34,922 bases of DNA. Origin: Gammaproteobacteria bacterium. Lineage in GTDB: Bacteria; Pseudomonadota; Gammaproteobacteria; SZUA-140. Below, piece by piece: positions 10,249-17,177 of this stretch. Each line of letters begins with the position of its first letter. Position 1 is the first letter of the stretch. The notes beneath the pieces were generated by a model. That model did not search any database, was not told where the DNA came from, and saw only the letters and a list, made by a program, of their open reading frames with translations. The position numbers were made by a program, and so were the translations under genes. The DNA lies in NCBI GenBank assembly GCA_020845975.1, contig JADLET010000092.1:1-34922 (forward strand), written 5' to 3'.

Positions 10249-10950
10249 TCAGCACCAGCTCGCCTGGTCTTCCGGCCGTTGCAGGATCTCCTGCACGTTC
10301 GCGGCGATGACCTTGTAACCGACGTTGCCGTACAGCTTCTGGCGTCCTTCGTTCAGCACGTAGGTCGGACTGCCGCCGACAGACAGATCCTTGCACAACT
10401 CGAGATCGCGGCACAGCTCCGCCATCGCGGCGCCATCCTCCAGCGCCGCCCGAATCGGGTCCAGCGGCAGACCCAGCCCGGCGGCCAGCTCGAACTGCAC
10501 CTCGCGACGGGCGATGTTGCGCGCGTCGCGGAAGAACGCCAGACGCAGCCGCCACATCAGCTCTTCGAAGGTATTGCGTCCGGTCGCACCAGTCCGCGCC
10601 GGGATGGCGCCGGCATCGATGAGCCTCTGCGCCGCCTTCAGAAACAGGTGGACATCCGCCGACGAGGCCGGCACATCGTCCAGCCACAGGCGCGGGTGCA
10701 CCTCGACGTGGGGAAAGCGCTGCGCCGTCTCATGCACGTGCGTCGCGTACGCCTCCATCCCGCCGCGCGCGGCCCAGCCCTTGTCGATCCGGTGCGCGAC
10801 GGCGCCGAACACCGGGATGAAACGGTACTCGAACTCCACTCGCCCGCCGAAATTGGCTCGCAACTCATCGACGCGGATCTGCGACACATAGGCCCAGATG
10901 CACAACAGGTCGGAGAAATAGGTCAGTTTGACCGAGACAGATTCACTCAT
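10249..10950 (-). CDS. DsbA-family thioredoxin-like protein (FrnE/HCCA isomerase-like)
   Basis: The 233-residue protein begins with VKLTYFSDLLCIWAYVSQ, the strand-helix start of DsbA-like domains. A long helical insertion follows, and then the cis-proline loop GGSPTYVLNEGRQKLYGNVGY. The active site reads C17-I-W-A20, so the second cysteine of CxxC is replaced by Ala. No signal peptide is present, pointing to a cytoplasmic protein. It may be a monothiol redox protein or glutathione-dependent isomerase-like enzyme; the substrate is unknown. It is the first gene before tpm in a likely two-gene operon. Confidence 0.85.
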   Translation of the reverse strand: MSESVSVKLTYFSDLLCIWAYVSQIRVDELRANFGGRVEFEYRFIPVFGAVAHRIDKGWAARGGMEAYATHVHETAQRFPHVEVHPRLWLDDVPASSADVHLFLKAAQRLIDAGAIPARTGATGRNTFEELMWRLRLAFFRDARNIARREVQFELAAGLGLPLDPIRAALEDGAAMAELCRDLELCKDLSVGGSPTYVLNEGRQKLYGNVGYKVIAANVQEILQRPEDQASWC

Positions 10951-10974
10951 GACACGCTCGACACTCTCTTCATC

Positions 10975-11093
10975 GCAGCCCGGAAAGGGTGCAACGGCAT
11001 CCGGGATTCATGACCCTGTCACTTTACCTGGAGCAGTGCAGCCCGGGCTCAAAAGATTCCCCGGATTCCATTTCATTCCATCCGGGCTACGCC
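10975..11093. repeat. Family B REP-like elements, two or three degenerate copies
   Basis: GCAGCCCGGAAAGGG...GGCATCCGGGA spans about 10976-11006. A second, inverted arrangement runs from GCAGCCCGGGCTC (about 11039) to ATCCGGGCTACG (about 11082-11093). The element fills most of the gap between the DsbA-like gene and the DUF1993 gene. Confidence 0.65.
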
Positions 11094-11177
11094 ACCAGCG
11101 TGACGTATTCGTCACGCCCAGGACAGCCACGATATTGACCAACGGTTCCGGAACACTCCGGCACGCATCGAATCAAC

Positions 11178-11684
11178 TCAGAACTTCCCCAGAAAGTCCT
11201 GCTTCCCGACCTCGACGCCGTTATGACGCAGGATCGCGTAGGCGGTCGTGATGTGGAAGTACACGTTCGGCAGCGCATAGGTCAGCAGGTAGGCCTGACC
11301 GGGGAAGGTCAGCGTGCCGTGGCGCATGGTCAGCGTGATGATGCGCTCCTCCGAACCGTCGATCTGCGCGGGCGTGAACGTGGCGAGGAAGTCCACGGTC
11401 TTGCGCACGCGCGCGATCAGCTCAGGAAACGTGGTTTCAGTGTCTTCATAGCGCGGCGGGTCCATGCCGGCGAGGCGCGCGGCGCTGCCCTTGGCGTTGT
11501 CGGTCGCGATCTGCACCTGGCGCGCGAAGGGAAACATATCGGGGTAGAGCCGGCTGCCGATCAGCACCGCGGGGTCGATCTTCTTCGTCTCGCAGTGCGC
11601 GGCGGTCTTCTCAAGGATGCCGGTGAGATTGGTCAGTACGCGCGTCAGCGGGGGAATGCAGGCCTGGTACATCGAGATCGTCAT
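11178..11684 (-). CDS. DUF1993 family protein (DinB-like helical bundle)
   Basis: The 168-residue, mostly helical protein opens with MTISMYQACIPPLTRVLTNL and has LYPDMFPFARQVQIATDNAK and YALPNVYFHITTAYAILRHNGV, characteristic phrases of DUF1993. The family is related to the DinB/YfiT four-helix bundle and usually keeps metal-ligand histidines; one is visible in the YFHITTAY segment. Function is unknown. GTG 11687 and ATG 11684 are alternative starts; CGGAGAAAC upstream serves either. It is a single minus-strand gene, divergent from the OB-fold gene. Confidence 0.85.
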   Translation of the reverse strand: MTISMYQACIPPLTRVLTNLTGILEKTAAHCETKKIDPAVLIGSRLYPDMFPFARQVQIATDNAKGSAARLAGMDPPRYEDTETTFPELIARVRKTVDFLATFTPAQIDGSEERIITLTMRHGTLTFPGQAYLLTYALPNVYFHITTAYAILRHNGVEVGKQDFLGKF

Positions 11685-11830
11685 CACCGTTTCTCCGTCA
11701 GTTCATAACTCATCATTCGTCGCGGCGCGCACGGCGCGCCGCCCGCCAGCATAGCACGGAGACAGCGCGCCGCGGTTGTCCCCCCGCGCCCGACTGTGAT
11801 ACAACGGCGTATCCAACCAGGAGGCCCGAC

Positions 11831-12196
11831 ATGCAACGAATGATCACGACCCTGTGCACCGCCCTCGCCCTGTTCACCCTGACCACGGCGCAGGCGGCCG
11901 ACGACCACAAAACGGTGGAGCAGGTCCACCAGCAGAAGACCACCCTCAGCGGCAAGCAGGTCGCCGTGCACGGCAAGGTCGTCAAGGTCAACAACGGGAT
12001 CATGAACAAGAATTTCCTGCACATCCAGGACGGCACCGGCGCGGACGGCAGCAACGACCTCACCGTCACCAGCCAGGACACCGCCGAGATCGGCGACGAA
12101 GTGACAATCACCGGCACCTTGGTCATCGACCGCGACTTCGGCGCCGGCTACACCTACCCGGTCATCGTCGAAGAGGCGAAGATCAGCAAGGACTAG
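11831..12196 (+). CDS. Periplasmic NrfJ-like OB-fold protein
   Basis: The 121-residue protein has a clear Sec signal peptide (1-22, ending TTAQA) after a strong AGGAGG ribosome site. The mature part is a small beta-rich domain: LSGKQVAVHGKVVKVNNGIM, NKNFLHIQDGTG, NDLTVTSQ, GDEVTITGTLVIDRDFGAGY. This matches the OB-fold domain of NrfJ-like proteins, which in some bacteria sit beside nitrite reductase genes. No nrf or other cytochrome gene adjoins it here, so its partner is unknown. Confidence 0.8.
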   Translation: MQRMITTLCTALALFTLTTAQAADDHKTVEQVHQQKTTLSGKQVAVHGKVVKVNNGIMNKNFLHIQDGTGADGSNDLTVTSQDTAEIGDEVTITGTLVIDRDFGAGYTYPVIVEEAKISKD

Positions 12197-12201
12197 GAAC
12201 C

Positions 12202-12265
12202 GGTGATGGGTGATGGGTGATTGCTGTCCCAAGGTTTTCATCACCCATCACCATTCACCCATCAC
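12202..12265. repeat. Inverted TGATGGG heptamer cluster between convergent genes
   Basis: TGATGGG units on the plus strand (12202-12220) face CCCATCA-type units (12239-12265), so the region can fold into a long hairpin. Each side reads TGATGGG in the direction of the gene that runs into it. It may work as a bidirectional terminator. Confidence 0.85.
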
Positions 12266-12277
12266 GCCTCCCCTGGT

Positions 12278-12577
12278 TCAAAGCGCCCTCTCCCCCGCCG
12301 CCTCCAGCATGCGACGCATTCTGCGCATGTGACGCAGCTTCAGTACCAGCACCGACAGCGTAAGCAGGAAGGTGATGCTGTTCGCCGCGATCAGTGGCAA
12401 TGAACGCAGCGCGATCCCGTACAGCAGCCACAGAAGCAAACCGGCGCTGTAGAGCGAGAAAGTGAGCAGCGAGATGTCCTCCGCCGTGCCGGAACGCCAG
12501 ATCTTCAGTACCTGGGGCACGAAGGCGATCGTCGTGAGTACGCCAGCCAGGGCACCGATCAGTTCGACCGGATTCAT
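12278..12577 (-). CDS. SemiSWEET-type sugar transporter
   Basis: The 99-residue protein has three predicted membrane helices in a single triple-helix unit and the PQ motif in FVPQVLKIWRSG (P21-Q22), with the downstream SLLTFSLYSAGLLLWLLYG. SemiSWEETs dimerise to move sugars across the inner membrane by facilitated diffusion. The natural substrate cannot be read from sequence. Its ATG overlaps the darP stop codon by 4 bases, so the two are translationally coupled. Confidence 0.9.
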   Translation of the reverse strand: MNPVELIGALAGVLTTIAFVPQVLKIWRSGTAEDISLLTFSLYSAGLLLWLLYGIALRSLPLIAANSITFLLTLSVLVLKLRHMRRMRRMLEAAGERAL

Positions 12578-13083
12578 GGGGCCTCGAGCAGTCCGGCCAG
12601 ATAACGGAACAACTGACGCCCCGAGCGGGACGGCTTGCCGAGCGCGCGCTCCTCGCGCGCGTCGGCCGCGAGCCGCCGCGCCGGGTCGAGGTCGATCTCC
12701 GGAAAGCGCGCGGCCAGTTCATCCAGCACGGTATCGTCCCCCGCGACCAGTGCATCGCGCCACTGCTCCACCTGCTTGAATACCCGCGCCTCGTCGCGCC
12801 GCGGCTGATCGACCCGATCCAGCTCGCGCAGGATCAGCGCCGGATCCGCCGCGCGCAGCAGGCTGGTCAGGTAACGGAGCTGGCGCGCGAGCGCCCCTCG
12901 CTCGAAACCTTGCGCCGCCAGCAATTCCTCACGCAGCTCGTCGTCGAGCGGCAGTTTCGCCAGCCGCGCGGACGGGAGGGCGATGAGCCGCTGCGCCAGC
13001 TCACGCAGGGCCTCGGTCTCGCGCTTCAATTGCGTCTTGTTCGGACGTCCCTCGATACTGATCTCGTCTTCTTCCCGTTTCAT
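12574..13083 (-). CDS. darP: Ribosome biogenesis protein DarP (YjgA, DUF615)
   Basis: The 169-residue, highly charged helical protein has the DUF615 hallmarks: SKTQLKRE-like N-terminus (here NKTQLKRETEALRELAQRL), KLPLDDELREELLAAQ, GALARQLRYL and the C-terminal RQLFRYLAGLL. YjgA/DarP associates with late 50S ribosomal precursors. It is followed by the SemiSWEET gene with a 4-base overlap, a combination with no obvious functional link. Confidence 0.93.
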   Translation of the reverse strand: MKREEDEISIEGRPNKTQLKRETEALRELAQRLIALPSARLAKLPLDDELREELLAAQGFERGALARQLRYLTSLLRAADPALILRELDRVDQPRRDEARVFKQVEQWRDALVAGDDTVLDELAARFPEIDLDPARRLAADAREERALGKPSRSGRQLFRYLAGLLEAP

Positions 13084-13158
13084 CCCTCATCCTGCACTGT
13101 CCGCTCAACCGAAACGGTGGGCGGCGCAAACTGTGATAGAGTCGTCCCGGAGGACATC

Positions 13159-13587
13159 ATGTTCAACGCATACGCGCTCATCATCGGTCTCTTCATTGCC
13201 GGCGGCCTCATCACCGCGGGCTGGGGCTGGCGCCTGATCGTTCGCGCGCGCGCCATGCGCCTCTGGCCCGCCACGGAAGGGATCATCGAGACCGCGGAAG
13301 TCATCGGCGGCGAAGATGACCTGTTGCCGCATATTGTATTCAGTTACCGCGTGGACGGGAAAAACTATCACAGAATCCTTGAACTGCCACCCGGAGCGCT
13401 GCCCTCGCCCGAGCTTGCCGCGGCCTGGCGGCGCAACTATCCCGCCGGCGGCCAGGTCACGGTCTATTACGATCCGCGGCGGCCGGACAACGCCCTGCTC
13501 GAACTGAGCGGCGGGGCGGGAGACTGGCTCATCTTCGCGCTCGGCGCCGCCGCGACCCTGCTCGGCAGCGCCATGCTGCTGATCTGA
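13159..13587 (+). CDS. DUF3592 family membrane protein
   Basis: The 142-residue protein has an N-terminal membrane helix (about 5-27), an extracytoplasmic beta-rich region (WPATEGIIETAEV, PHIVFSYRVDGKNYH, GGQVTVYYDPRRPDNALLE) and a C-terminal helix (about 123-141). This order and the VYYDPxxP phrase mark DUF3592. Function is unknown. It starts at ATG 13159 after GGAGG and reads into the photolyase remnant 24 bases downstream. Confidence 0.88.
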   Translation: MFNAYALIIGLFIAGGLITAGWGWRLIVRARAMRLWPATEGIIETAEVIGGEDDLLPHIVFSYRVDGKNYHRILELPPGALPSPELAAAWRRNYPAGGQVTVYYDPRRPDNALLELSGGAGDWLIFALGAAATLLGSAMLLI

Positions 13588-13611
13588 GACCGCGATACCC
13601 CGCATCCCGTG

Positions 13612-13776
13612 ATGACCGCCATCGTCTGGTTCCGTGATGAACTGAGCCTGAACGACCAACCCGCGCTGACGGCGGCCCTGCGGTCGGAGCAAACCATCAT
13701 ACCGCTTTATAACCACGCCCCGCAGCAGGTCGTATCCGCATCCGATGGTCGATCTCGCCGCATCATTCCGATGTGA
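13612..13776 (+). pseudogene. phr: Remnant of a DNA photolyase (N-terminal fragment)
   Basis: The 54-codon frame opens MTAIVWFRDELSLNDQPAL and continues TAALRSEQTIIPLYNHAP. This is the start of a photolyase/cryptochrome N-terminal domain, whose consensus is IVWFRxDLRLxDNPAL. The similarity fades after the second strand and a TGA ends the frame at 13774-13776. Repeat elements then follow and no FAD-binding region is present. The conserved Arg and His of the first motif are replaced (S and N). It is best read as a decaying gene tail-cut by repeat DNA. Confidence 0.75.
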
Positions 13777-13785
13777 CCCGCCATC

Positions 13786-13839
13786 GTAGCCCGGATTCAT
13801 ATTTAAAGGCATGGGGACGGAATTCAATTCCGTCCCCAT
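13786..13839. repeat. Family B half-element followed by family A palindrome
   Basis: GTAGCCCGGATTC (13787-13799) is directly followed by a palindrome (13811-13839) with arms ATGGGGACGGAATT and AATTCCGTCCCCAT around one C. Confidence 0.85.
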
Positions 13840-13885
13840 ACATACCCGAAGGTAGCCCCAGCAACCCAACCCGGATTCAAAATCA

Positions 13886-13941
13886 GGTGGGCGTCAATTC
13901 CACCCGCGTGCAGGAAGGGGGACGGATTTGAAATCCGTCCC
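13886..13941 (+). repeat. Composite double-hairpin family A element
   Basis: Hairpin 1 is GGTGG/CCACC (13886-13904, 9-base loop). The linker is CGCGTGCAGGAAGG. Hairpin 2 is GGGGACGGATTT/AAATCCGTCCCC (13917-13941). The same order recurs at 16987-17030 and 17120-17172. Confidence 0.85.
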
Positions 13942-13956
13942 CGATTTGATTGATTG

Positions 13957-13987
13957 CATGTGGGCGGAATTCCATTCCGTCCACATG
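13957..13987. repeat. Family A palindrome variant at the FAH gene 3' end
   Basis: Arms CATGTGGGCGGAAT and ATTCCGTCCACATG differ from the usual GGGGACGG stem but largely keep pairing. It ends 3 bases before the stop codon of the FAH-family gene. Confidence 0.8.
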
Positions 13988-13990
13988 CGC

Positions 13991-14884
13991 TCAGCCCACC
14001 GGATTCTCCAGCGTCCCGATCGGCTCGAGGGTGATGGCGACGCGGTCGCCGGCGCGCAGGTAACGCGGCGGTGCAAACCCGGCGCCGACGCCGGCGGGTG
14101 TCCCGGTGGAAAGGATGTCGCCCGACTGCAGCGTGATGAAGGCCGACAGCGCCGCGACCAGGGTCGGGATGTCGAAGACCATATCCGCCGCCATGCCATC
14201 CTGCCGCAACTCGCCGTTGACGTGGGTACGGATGCGCAGCGCGGCCATAGCGGGGATCGCATCACGCGTCACCAGCGCCGGCCCCAGCGGGCAGAATCCG
14301 TCGAGGCTCTTGCCCAGGAACCACTGCTGGTGCTGCTTCTGCAGGCGGCGCGAAGTGACGTCGTTGAGGATGGTGTAGCCATACACATGATCGAACGCCT
14401 CGGCGCGCGCGATGCCACGGCCGCCGCGTCCGATCACCACCGCCAGCTCGCCCTCATAGTCGGCGGTTTCCGTGGGATCCTGGCTGGCCGGGATCGGCTC
14501 GCCGGGACCGATCACGCTGGAGGTGGACTTGGTGAAGAAGATCGGGACCTCGGGCGCCGCCTCAGCCCCCTGACCGGCAACAACCTGGGCGCGCACCTCA
14601 TGGACATGGTCGCGGAAGTTCTTGCCCACGCAGAAGACATTGCGCACCGGTCGCAGCGGCGCGCACAGGCGCACCTGGGCAAGCGGCAGGCGCGCGGCGC
14701 CGGAGGCAACCGCATCCCGCGCCTCCCGCAGGCCCGCCTCACCCAGCGCGATCAGGCCCTGCATGTCCCGCGGCAGGCCCGGCGCCGCCCGCGCCAGATC
14801 CACCACCTCTCCCCGCCCCGGGTCCAGCACCCCGATGCGCCCGGCGCCGGATTCAATAAAGCTTACGAGATGCATCCCGATCAT
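13991..14884 (-). CDS. Fumarylacetoacetate hydrolase (FAH) family protein
   Basis: The 297-residue protein has a short N-terminal domain and the FAH catalytic fold: VGKNFRDHVHE, then the metal ligands in DYEGELAVVIG (E144, E146) and D175 in YTILNDVTSRRLQ, plus the C-terminal GDILSTGTPAGVG. Family members hydrolyse or decarboxylate 2-keto acids such as acylpyruvates, ureidoglycolate or homoprotocatechuate derivatives. The substrate cannot be fixed here because no pathway genes adjoin. The start may be ATG 14884 or ATG 14875. It lies 43 bases downstream of slyD. Confidence 0.9.
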   Translation of the reverse strand: MIGMHLVSFIESGAGRIGVLDPGRGEVVDLARAAPGLPRDMQGLIALGEAGLREARDAVASGAARLPLAQVRLCAPLRPVRNVFCVGKNFRDHVHEVRAQVVAGQGAEAAPEVPIFFTKSTSSVIGPGEPIPASQDPTETADYEGELAVVIGRGGRGIARAEAFDHVYGYTILNDVTSRRLQKQHQQWFLGKSLDGFCPLGPALVTRDAIPAMAALRIRTHVNGELRQDGMAADMVFDIPTLVAALSAFITLQSGDILSTGTPAGVGAGFAPPRYLRAGDRVAITLEPIGTLENPVG

Positions 14885-14907
14885 CCCAGCGCAGCTGGCG
14901 CACCTTA

Positions 14908-14922
14908 CTCAGTCCTTAGTCC
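14908..14922 (-). repeat. GGACTAA heptamer at the slyD 3' end
   Basis: On the coding strand GGACTAAGGACT starts 5 bases after the slyD stop: one full and one partial unit. Confidence 0.75.
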
Positions 14923-14927
14923 TGATT

Positions 14928-15419
14928 TCAGTGCTCGTGCCCGCCGACCCCATGCGCGTGACCGTGCGTGATCTCTTCTTCGGTGGCGTCGCGCACGTCG
15001 ACCACATCGATGGAGAACTCCAGCGTGCGGCCGGCCAACGGGTGATTGGCATCGACGTCGAGCGTGGTCATGCCGACCTTGAACACGATGACTGAGCGCG
15101 GCCCGTTGGGGGTGTTGACCTGCACCATCATGCCGGGCAGAAACTTCGTCCCCCTGGGGGCATGCAGCACGTGGCTCTTTGATATGCGCTGCACCGCGTT
15201 ATCGTTGCGCGGGCCGTACCCCTTCTCCGGCGGCACCGTCACATCCAGGTGGTCGCCGGCCTGTTTTCCGGTCAGGGCCTCCTCCACCCCGGGGATCATC
15301 GAGTCATAGCCGTGCAGATAGACCAGCGGATCGCCCTCGCGCGAATCCTCCAGGGTCTCTCGCCCCGCCTCGTTGACCCGGTAATGAAAGGTGACCACCT
15401 TGTTCTTTTCAATCTGCAT
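14928..15419 (-). CDS. slyD: FKBP-type peptidyl-prolyl isomerase, SlyD family
   Basis: The 163-residue protein has the split FKBP domain (VVTFHYRV ... GDPLVYLHGYDSMIPGVEEALTG) with the inserted chaperone flap (EKGYGPRNDNAVQRISKS) and a short His-rich tail (HGHAHGVGGHEH). SlyD proteins isomerise prolyl bonds, act as chaperones and bind Ni via the tail; the tail here is much shorter than in E. coli, so metal storage is probably reduced. The start ATG has GGAG upstream. It is divergent from the S-adenosylmethionine synthetase gene. Confidence 0.93.
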   Translation of the reverse strand: MQIEKNKVVTFHYRVNEAGRETLEDSREGDPLVYLHGYDSMIPGVEEALTGKQAGDHLDVTVPPEKGYGPRNDNAVQRISKSHVLHAPRGTKFLPGMMVQVNTPNGPRSVIVFKVGMTTLDVDANHPLAGRTLEFSIDVVDVRDATEEEITHGHAHGVGGHEH

Positions 15420-15538
15420 GGGAGCTCCAGGGATAAATATCTATCGAATTCGGGGCCGCGCGCAGGATGCGCCACCGGCACCGCCGCTACGTTACTGGGT
15501 CGCGGGACATTGTGCAAACCTCACGGCGCAAACTCCGG

Positions 15539-15567
15539 TTGTCCCACCGCCATGTTCGCCGTATGGT
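15539..15567 (+). promoter_or_regulatory. Candidate sigma-70 promoter of the archaeal-type AdoMet synthetase
   Basis: TTGTCC (15539-15544), 17-base spacer, TATGGT (15562-15567). The transcript would start about 26 bases before the ATG. Confidence 0.4.
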
Positions 15568-15599
15568 ATACATTCAGGTTTTCTGCCGGATATCCCCGC

Positions 15600-16802
15600 A
15601 TGATCGTCGTCGAATCCTACCGCGGCCGCCCCGTCACCGACCTCTGCGTCGAGGTGGTCGAGCGCAAGGGGACGGGCCACCCGGATACCCTGTGCGACTC
15701 GATGATGGAGGCAATCTCGGTCGCGCTGTGCCGGGAATACCTGCGCGAGTTCGGCGCCGTGCTCCACCATAACATCGACAAGGGCCTGCTCGCCGCCGGC
15801 CAGGTGGAAAAGGGATTCGGCGGTGGGCGGGTGCTGCGCCCGATGGAACTCACCATCGGCGACCGCGCCACCTTCTCCGCGGCCGGCAAAACAATTCCCG
15901 TCGCCGAGATCGCCGTCGAGACGGCGCGCGAATGGCTGAAGCGGCATTTGCGCCACGTCGACCCCCTGCGTCACCTGGACACCCGCGTCATGCTGGCACC
16001 CGGATCGGCCGAGCTCACCGATATCTTCGCGCGCCCCGGCGTCCTGCGCGCCGCCAACGACACCTCGGCCGCCATCGGCTACTGGCCGCCGAGTCCGACC
16101 GAGCGCGCGGTACTGGAACTGGAGCATCACCTCAACTCGCCCGACTTCAAGGAGCGCTTTCCCGAGACCGGCGAAGACGTCAAGGTCATGGGTCTGCGCC
16201 ATGGCGATACGCTCGAACTGACCGTGGCCATGCCGCTGCTGGCCGCGCACATCGACAGCGAGGCGGGGTACTTCGCGCGCAAGGAGGCCGTCGGAGTGGC
16301 GATGGGGGAATTTGTGCGCCGCTTCGCGGCCTTCAGTGAGGTGACTATCCGGCACAATGCGCTCGACCTGCCGGGGCGCGGCCAGGGCGGCGTCTACCTC
16401 AGCCTGCTCGGCACTTCCGCCGAGGACGCCGACTCGGGCCAGGTCGGGCGCGGCAACCGCGTCAACGGCATCATCGCCCTCAACCGCCCGCTCGGCGCCG
16501 AAGCGGTGGCGGGCAAGAACCCGGTTAGCCATGTCGGCAAGATCTACAACGTGCTCGCGTACCGGCTGGCGCGGGAGATCCAGCAGAACGTCGCCGGCAT
16601 CCGCGAGGCCTATGTGCTGCTGCTAAGCCGAATCGGTGACCCGGTCGACCGGCCGTGGATGGCCTCGGCGCAATTGCTACTGGAGAGCGGTGTCGACGTC
16701 GAGGATGTGCGCGCCCCGATTGAGGCCCGGATCGAACACGCCCTGGCCGGCATGGCGGAATTCTGCATGGAACTCAGTACCGGTAAATATCCGGTGTGTT
16801 GA
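15600..16802 (+). CDS. mat: Methionine adenosyltransferase, archaeal type
   Basis: The 400-residue protein belongs to the archaeal AdoMet synthetase family, not bacterial MetK. It opens VESYRGRPV and has VVERKGTGHPDTLCDSM (19-35), the methionine/ATP-binding start. Later come HHNIDKGLLAAGQVEKGFGG, GRGNRVNGIIALNRPLGAEA and GKNPVSHVGKIYN. Enzymes of this family make S-adenosylmethionine from methionine and ATP. They dominate in archaea and occur patchily in bacteria, often alongside a normal metK, which is not in this window. The ATG has only a weak ribosome site. Repeats follow the stop immediately. Confidence 0.92.
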   Translation: MIVVESYRGRPVTDLCVEVVERKGTGHPDTLCDSMMEAISVALCREYLREFGAVLHHNIDKGLLAAGQVEKGFGGGRVLRPMELTIGDRATFSAAGKTIPVAEIAVETAREWLKRHLRHVDPLRHLDTRVMLAPGSAELTDIFARPGVLRAANDTSAAIGYWPPSPTERAVLELEHHLNSPDFKERFPETGEDVKVMGLRHGDTLELTVAMPLLAAHIDSEAGYFARKEAVGVAMGEFVRRFAAFSEVTIRHNALDLPGRGQGGVYLSLLGTSAEDADSGQVGRGNRVNGIIALNRPLGAEAVAGKNPVSHVGKIYNVLAYRLAREIQQNVAGIREAYVLLLSRIGDPVDRPWMASAQLLLESGVDVEDVRAPIEARIEHALAGMAEFCMELSTGKYPVC

Positions 16803-16986
16803 TTGTCCTTCCCCCTTCCTGCACGCAGGTAGTGCGTTGTGCCATTCCCATTTCCAATCAGAGGAAAGAATTGAATTCTACCCGCGGGCAGGAAAGGGGA
16901 CGGATTGAAATCCGTCCCCTTTCTCTAGGAAATTCCCCGCACATACCCGTGGATTGTGTGTTCAGTCTCATCGGACTTCAAGGCCT

Positions 16987-17030
16987 AGGGTGTATTCAAT
17001 CCACCCTCGTGCAGGAAGGGGGACGGAATT
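16987..17030 (+). repeat. Composite element, hairpin 2 truncated
   Basis: Hairpin 1 is AGGGTG/CACCCT (16987-17007, 9-base loop). The linker CGTGCAGGAAGG is conserved. The following palindrome keeps only its left arm (GGGGACGGAATTC). Confidence 0.8.
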
Positions 17031-17119
17031 CGATTGGGCATGGGGACAGGATTCAATTCTGTCCCCACTCCTACACGAAGGTGAAATTGAAGGCTTCAAT
17101 CCGATTTGAGATAGGAATG

Positions 17120-17172
17120 GCGGGATACACTACCCGCGTGTAGGAAGGGGGACGGATTTGAAATCCGTCCCC
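17120..17172 (+). repeat. Composite double-hairpin element, complete
   Basis: Hairpin 1 is GCGGG/CCCGC (17120-17137, 8-base loop), the linker is GTGTAGGAAGG, and hairpin 2 is GGGGACGGATTT/AAATCCGTCCCC (17148-17172). TAGGAA and TTCCTA extend the palindrome outward to 17141-17180, overlapping the stop codon of the permease gene. Confidence 0.85.
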
Positions 17173-17177
17173 GATTC

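Larger units (their letters stand above)
16803..17177. repeat. Repeat-only intergenic block (family A cluster)
   Basis: This 375-base stretch has no gene. It holds an inverted linker copy (16806-16833), a palindrome (16893-16922, arms AAAGGGGACGGAT and ATCCGTCCCCTTT), a truncated composite element (16987-17030), an inverted palindrome (17041-17067, TGGGGACAG / CTGTCCCCA) with its linker, and a complete composite element (17120-17172). Confidence 0.85.
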
